A stretch of 10,717 bases of DNA from Adhaeribacter sp. (GTDB taxonomy: Bacteria > Bacteroidota > Bacteroidia > Cytophagales > Hymenobacteraceae), in NCBI GenBank assembly GCA_028288395.1, contig JAQBNV010000412.1:1-10717 (forward strand), written 5' to 3'. Below the pieces are notes generated by a model, which was not told the origin of the DNA, did not search any database, and saw nothing but the letters and a program-made list of their open reading frames with translations. Below are positions 7,718-10,717 of the stretch, piece after piece; positions within the stretch are counted from its first letter, which is position 1, and each line of letters starts with the position of its first letter. The position numbers were made by a program, and so were the translations under genes.

Positions 7718-8122
7718 CTAATCTTCGCCGTGGGTCAGGCTACCGCCGTAGTGCCCGGTAGCGGTTAGCAAAAAGAGCAGAATCAGTACAGCCGGCGTTT
7801 GCAATGGTTTGATAGCTAAGTACCGCGGTAGCAGAAACAGCAGTACCGAAAATACAGCCAGGGCTATGCCTAAATACTGATGGGTAGTTACGGCATCTGC
7901 TTCGTAGTCTCCGCTCAGTTGAAGCAGAAAACCGGCCAGGCAAGCCAAAACCGCTGATACGCTCCCGGCAAACCAAAGGCTCGGTAATACAGGTCCGATT
8001 GTGTTAAATGCCGGCCGGCACCCCAGAAAATGTAAACAAACCGCCAGAATTAAAATACCAATAGGCAAGTGTACCAGGAGCGGATGTAAACGGCCAAAAA
8101 ACAAAATCAGGTTCTCTGACAT
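7718..8122 (-). pseudogene. DUF2231 membrane-domain fragment
   Basis: This is the N-terminal piece, 134 codons from ATG at 8120-8122 to the premature TAG. The start GRLHPLLVHLPIGIL is the hallmark of the DUF2231 family. Four membrane segments can be placed at about residues 14-34, 48-68, 82-98 and 110-122. Histidines 13, 18, 81, 124 and 131 lie near membrane edges and might bind haem b, which is inference. As a short protein it could still be made and inserted, so it may be the only part with remaining function, but in its family this domain normally continues into the cytochrome. Confidence 0.72.
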
Positions 8123-8246
8123 ATATTATTAAGGTGGTGGAAAAACTCAGGCAACCGGACCAAACACGTAATGAGCAATATACAAAAAGGAAGTTTAATT
8201 AAAAATAATTAAAGAAAAGTTAAAATGAGCCTTTTAAAACGGTTAA

Positions 8247-8305
8247 TAAATTTGCAGTTATTTACCACAGGCGTGGTATCATATTACAAAATATTAAATT
8301 TGCAG
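8247..8305 (+). promoter_or_regulatory. Two TAAATTTGCAG repeats flanking a dyad
   Basis: TAAATTTGCAG occurs at 8247-8257 and again at 8295-8305, 48 bp apart. Between them lies a dyad, TACCAC-AGGC-GTGGTA (8263-8278). TAAATTTG fits the Bacteroidota -7 box TAnnTTTG exactly, but neither copy has a TTTG at the expected upstream distance. It may be a regulator-binding block or a pair of weak promoters. It lies about 610 bp upstream of the SusC-like start, so its target is unclear. Confidence 0.3.
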
Positions 8306-8482
8306 GGACAAAACAGAGGAATTATATTCTCCACTCAAAAATCAACCTAAAATTTGCTTTCTCTGCACCTTATTAATTGTCAGCAAGACAGTTATAAAAA
8401 TTATTTATATTAAGTCTTTCCTTTTTACAATATTAAATTCTTAGATTACGCCAAAATTCATTTACGCTAGGAAGATTATTTC

Positions 8483-8496
8483 AAATCAGCTGATTT
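8483..8496. promoter_or_regulatory. Perfect 14-bp palindrome, possible operator
   Basis: AAATCAGCTGATTT is its own reverse complement. It lies between the divergent cytochrome and SusC-like genes and could bind a dimeric regulator. There is no other support. Confidence 0.25.
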
Positions 8497-8837
8497 TAAA
8501 CTGAGATAAAAAGGGCATTTCCCGGCCTTATAAAAGGAGGCTTTCTGAAAATACCAACACTGCTCAACCAGTTCTGGCAGAGAGTACCGAATGAAATATC
8601 CGGTTACTTTTTAGGGCCTGTTTTTAGCCACAATCACCCAAATTAGAAGTAAACATTGAAGCATAATTACCAGTATCCACCTAAAACAAAAAATTTGAAA
8701 CGAAGAATAAAAGAAAACCCGCCGGAATAGCTCCTTATCCGCTACTTCCTATCCTACCCATTTTGTAATCAGCACAAGCCTGGCCTTAAAATTTTTCCGA
8801 AGAAATATCGAAAGAAGTATATCGGGCTTCCAGTAAA

Positions 8838-8868
8838 TCTGGTGTTGGCAGCTATTATTATATAGTTG
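8838..8868 (+). promoter_or_regulatory. Candidate Bacteroidota-type promoter of the susC-like gene
   Basis: TCTG (8838-8841), a 19-bp gap, then TATAGTTG (8861-8868). Each box differs by one base from the TTTG / TAnnTTTG consensus, and the spacing is right. Transcription would begin near 8875, leaving a leader of about 38 bases before ATG. Confidence 0.33.
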
Positions 8869-8912
8869 CATCCTAAAACTAATTACTTAGAACAAACAAA
8901 AAATTTAAATCT

Positions 8913-10717
8913 ATGAATAATCATTTACCACCAAAAGGTAAAATTGGTAAAACGTTTTACCAGGCCCGAAGCCTTAGATATGTCTTCCTCCTTATTTCTT
9001 TGCTATGTATTTCCGGAATAGCTAACGCCCAGAACCAGATTACCGGCAAAGTTACCTCCGCGGGCAACGAAGCCCTGCCCGGGGTTACTGTTTTAGTAAA
9101 AGGCACCTCCAATGGTACTACTACCGATGTAAATGGCACCTATACGTTAAGTGCTCCCGGAACCAGTGGCACTCTGGTATTTTCTTTCATCGGTTATACC
9201 ACCACCGAAAGAACCTTTTCCAGCCCCGGAACCATTAATGTAACTCTCCAAACCGATGCCAAAGCCCTCGAAGAAGTGGTGGTAATTGGTTATGGTACCC
9301 AACGGCGGTCAGACGTTACGGGTGCGGTATCTTCAGTTAAAGAAGCCGAGCTCCGGGAACGCCAGACACCTTCTTTGAATCAGGCCTTAGCCGGAAAAAT
9401 GCCCGGGGTACAGGTAAATACCAATTCCGGGCGGCCGGGCGGCCGGACCAATATCCGGATCCGGGGTTTCAGTTCTATTAACACCTCTAATAATCCCTTG
9501 TATGTAATCGATGGCGTAATGATGCCCCAGGGTAACCTGGCGCAATCCAGCTCTCCGATAGATTACATCAACCCCAATGATATCGTATCCGTCGAAGTAT
9601 TGAAAGATGCCTCCTCCACCGCCATTTACGGAGCCCGGGGCGCCAACGGGGTTATTATGGTAACCACCAAAAAAGGCCGCGCTGGGGAAGGACAGATTAG
9701 CTATAACGTAGATTTTAGCACCACAACTATTGGCCCCAACCGGCCAGAAGTACTCAACGCCAAAGAGTACCTGGCGGTAGAAGAGCTAGCCTGGCGCAAT
9801 ATGGAGAAATACGATCCAGCTGGCTGGGCTGCCGGCAAATGGGCATCCTTAAACCCGGCTATTAAGCGTAAAGATGCGAATTTGGTTGCAAAAGGCGTAT
9901 TTGATGCGAACGGAAACCCGCTGCACGATACAGACTGGCTAAAAGAAACCACCCAGTCTAAACTCTCCCAGAATCACCAGTTAGGTTTTAGCGGTGGTAA
10001 CGAGCGCACCACCTATTCTCTTTCGCTGGGTTACCGCGATGACCAGGGTTTTTTGATAAACTCTTACATGAAACGCTACTCCGGCCGGTTCACCATCGAC
10101 GATCAAATTAAAAAATGGCTGAAAGTAGGCGGCACGCTTAGTTACAACAACCAGACCGAAAACTTGGTGGATATAAGTGATCAGGTGGCCCGCCAAATTG
10201 TAGAAGATTTTCCTTTCCTGCCGGTAAGATATCCGGACGGTTCATTTGCGAACAACCGGGATTATCCTAATGCCGAAGGCACCATGAGCTCGATGCACCG
10301 CCTGTATGGCCGCAAATACCTGTTGAATACCCAAACTTCTATTGGTAGTGTATATTCCAACATCCAGTTCGCCGAAGGGTTGGAAATGCGTACCGTTTTA
10401 GGCACCAATATACTTACCCAGGAAAACAACGAATCTACTACCCGCACCCTTGATATTGGCAACCGGGGAAATGCTGCCACCCGCAACCGAAAAGAAAGCT
10501 TCTGGTCGCTGGAAAATTACCTGACCTATAACAAAACGTTTGGTGAAATTCACTCTTTTACCGGCTTGTTAGGGTTATCCTGGCAAGAAACAAATATCTT
10601 TAGCATGGATGCTTCGGTACGGAACTTTGCTACTGATTATTTTGAGTTTAATAACTTGGGCGCTGGCAGCACGTCGCCGGCCGTAGGTTCAAACGCTGGC
10701 CGTTACGCTTATAACTC
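8913..10717 (+). CDS. SusC/RagA-family TonB-linked outer-membrane protein, 3' truncated by window end
   Basis: 601 codons are open to the window end; family members are usually about 1000 residues, so roughly 60 percent is present. Residues 1-39 are a signal peptide (cleavage at ANA/QNQ). Residues about 41-113 are a carboxypeptidase-D-regulatory-like domain with PGVTVLVKGTSNGTTTDVNG. Residues 119-142 carry the SusC-type LEEVVVIGYGTQRRSDVTGAV stretch. The plug domain is at about 135-255, with IRIRGFSSIN, NPLYVIDGV, VEVLKDASSTAIYGARGANG and MVTTKKG. Beta-barrel strands follow. It forms the TonB-driven pore that takes up a bound oligosaccharide or other large ligand, normally with a SusD lipoprotein encoded just downstream, beyond this window. 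The ATG at 8913 is the only start after the in-frame TAA at 8880-8882. No Shine-Dalgarno sequence is seen, which is normal for the phylum. Confidence 0.93.
   Translation, partial: MNNHLPPKGKIGKTFYQARSLRYVFLLISLLCISGIANAQNQITGKVTSAGNEALPGVTVLVKGTSNGTTTDVNGTYTLSAPGTSGTLVFSFIGYTTTERTFSSPGTINVTLQTDAKALEEVVVIGYGTQRRSDVTGAVSSVKEAELRERQTPSLNQALAGKMPGVQVNTNSGRPGGRTNIRIRGFSSINTSNNPLYVIDGVMMPQGNLAQSSSPIDYINPNDIVSVEVLKDASSTAIYGARGANGVIMVTTKKGRAGEGQISYNVDFSTTTIGPNRPEVLNAKEYLAVEELAWRNMEKYDPAGWAAGKWASLNPAIKRKDANLVAKGVFDANGNPLHDTDWLKETTQSKLSQNHQLGFSGGNERTTYSLSLGYRDDQGFLINSYMKRYSGRFTIDDQIKKWLKVGGTLSYNNQTENLVDISDQVARQIVEDFPFLPVRYPDGSFANNRDYPNAEGTMSSMHRLYGRKYLLNTQTSIGSVYSNIQFAEGLEMRTVLGTNILTQENNESTTRTLDIGNRGNAATRNRKESFWSLENYLTYNKTFGEIHSFTGLLGLSWQETNIFSMDASVRNFATDYFEFNNLGAGSTSPAVGSNAGRYAYN

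Larger units (their letters stand above)
6729..8122 (-). pseudogene. Broken gene: DUF2231 membrane domain, c-type cytochrome and LRR
   Basis: One ancestral gene of about 464 codons is split by three lesions. First, TAG at 7718-7720 falls in frame between HGED and LTQPVYAIIGKS, most likely where a Tyr codon stood. Second, one base is missing near 7529-7531. The upstream frame reads EYLWEAVKTGKY and stops at 7499, while the next frame reads MGGGKNGKVLVAGD and continues with the expected cytochrome sequence. Third, TAA at 7386-7388 falls in frame between EAEV and LVHWWI, most likely CAA (Gln) before mutation. Each junction reads through into the sequence expected for this family, which is why I treat the pieces as one gene. 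An intact product would sit in the inner membrane with its cytochrome and LRR parts in the periplasm, and could accept electrons from a sugar-oxidising enzyme. The alternatives are assembly errors or three separate genes. The latter is unlikely because the cytochrome and LRR pieces have no signal peptide of their own. Confidence 0.82.
8123..8912. other. 790-bp divergent spacer between broken cytochrome gene and susC-like gene
   Basis: A/T-rich, with no gene I can support. It should contain promoters for both directions. Visible structures, listed separately, are a repeat/dyad block at 8247-8305, a 14-bp palindrome at 8483-8496 and a candidate promoter at 8838-8868. The 3' part (about 8520-8830) shows nothing I can name. 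Confidence 0.6.

Noticed and set aside
8225..8350. 41-codon plus-strand frame beginning MSLLKRLINLQ
   Set aside because: It overlaps the repeat/dyad block, has A/T-driven codons and no recognisable domain. The repeated INLQ/LNLQ only reflects the DNA repeat being a multiple of three apart.

Overview
The window looks like a chromosome segment from an environmental member of the Bacteroidota, most likely Cytophagales (a Hymenobacteraceae-type genus is my guess, from gene content and style only). The reasons are a SusC/RagA-type TonB-linked outer-membrane protein, genes without clear Shine-Dalgarno sequences, A/T-rich spacers containing TAnnTTTG-like promoter boxes, and periplasmic proteins of the DUF1080, azurin-fused dehydrogenase-like and DUF2231/cytochrome/LRR types.

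Layout. Positions 1-565 hold no gene I can support, but contain a good rho-independent terminator (470-511) that closes the minus-strand unit. On the minus strand, reading from high to low coordinates: a broken gene for a DUF2231 membrane / c-type cytochrome / leucine-rich-repeat protein (8122-6729), an FG-GAP/VCBS protein (6601-5435), an 811-bp gene-free spacer with a palindromic repeat cluster, then a two-gene unit 26 bp apart: a DUF1080 (3-keto-glycoside hydrolase-like) protein with a PA14-like middle (4623-2734) and a sorbosone/PQQ-dehydrogenase-like propeller fused to an azurin-like copper domain (2707-566). A 790-bp divergent spacer (8123-8912) separates these from the plus-strand SusC-like gene, which starts at 8913 and runs off the window after 601 codons.

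How the genes may work together (inference). All products carry export signals or membrane segments. A SusC importer would bring oligosaccharide or glycoside into the periplasm. The DUF1080 protein could act on (keto)glycosides. The propeller-azurin fusion could oxidise a sugar and hand electrons to copper, and the membrane-anchored cytochrome would be a natural next carrier. That cytochrome gene is broken by two in-frame stops and one frameshift, so in this strain the chain is either cut or served by another copy.

The strongest observations are the three-lesion pseudogene and the azurin fusion, whose copper-ligand spacing matches azurin exactly. The spacers also hold several dyad or repeat structures that could be operators or dispersed repeats.
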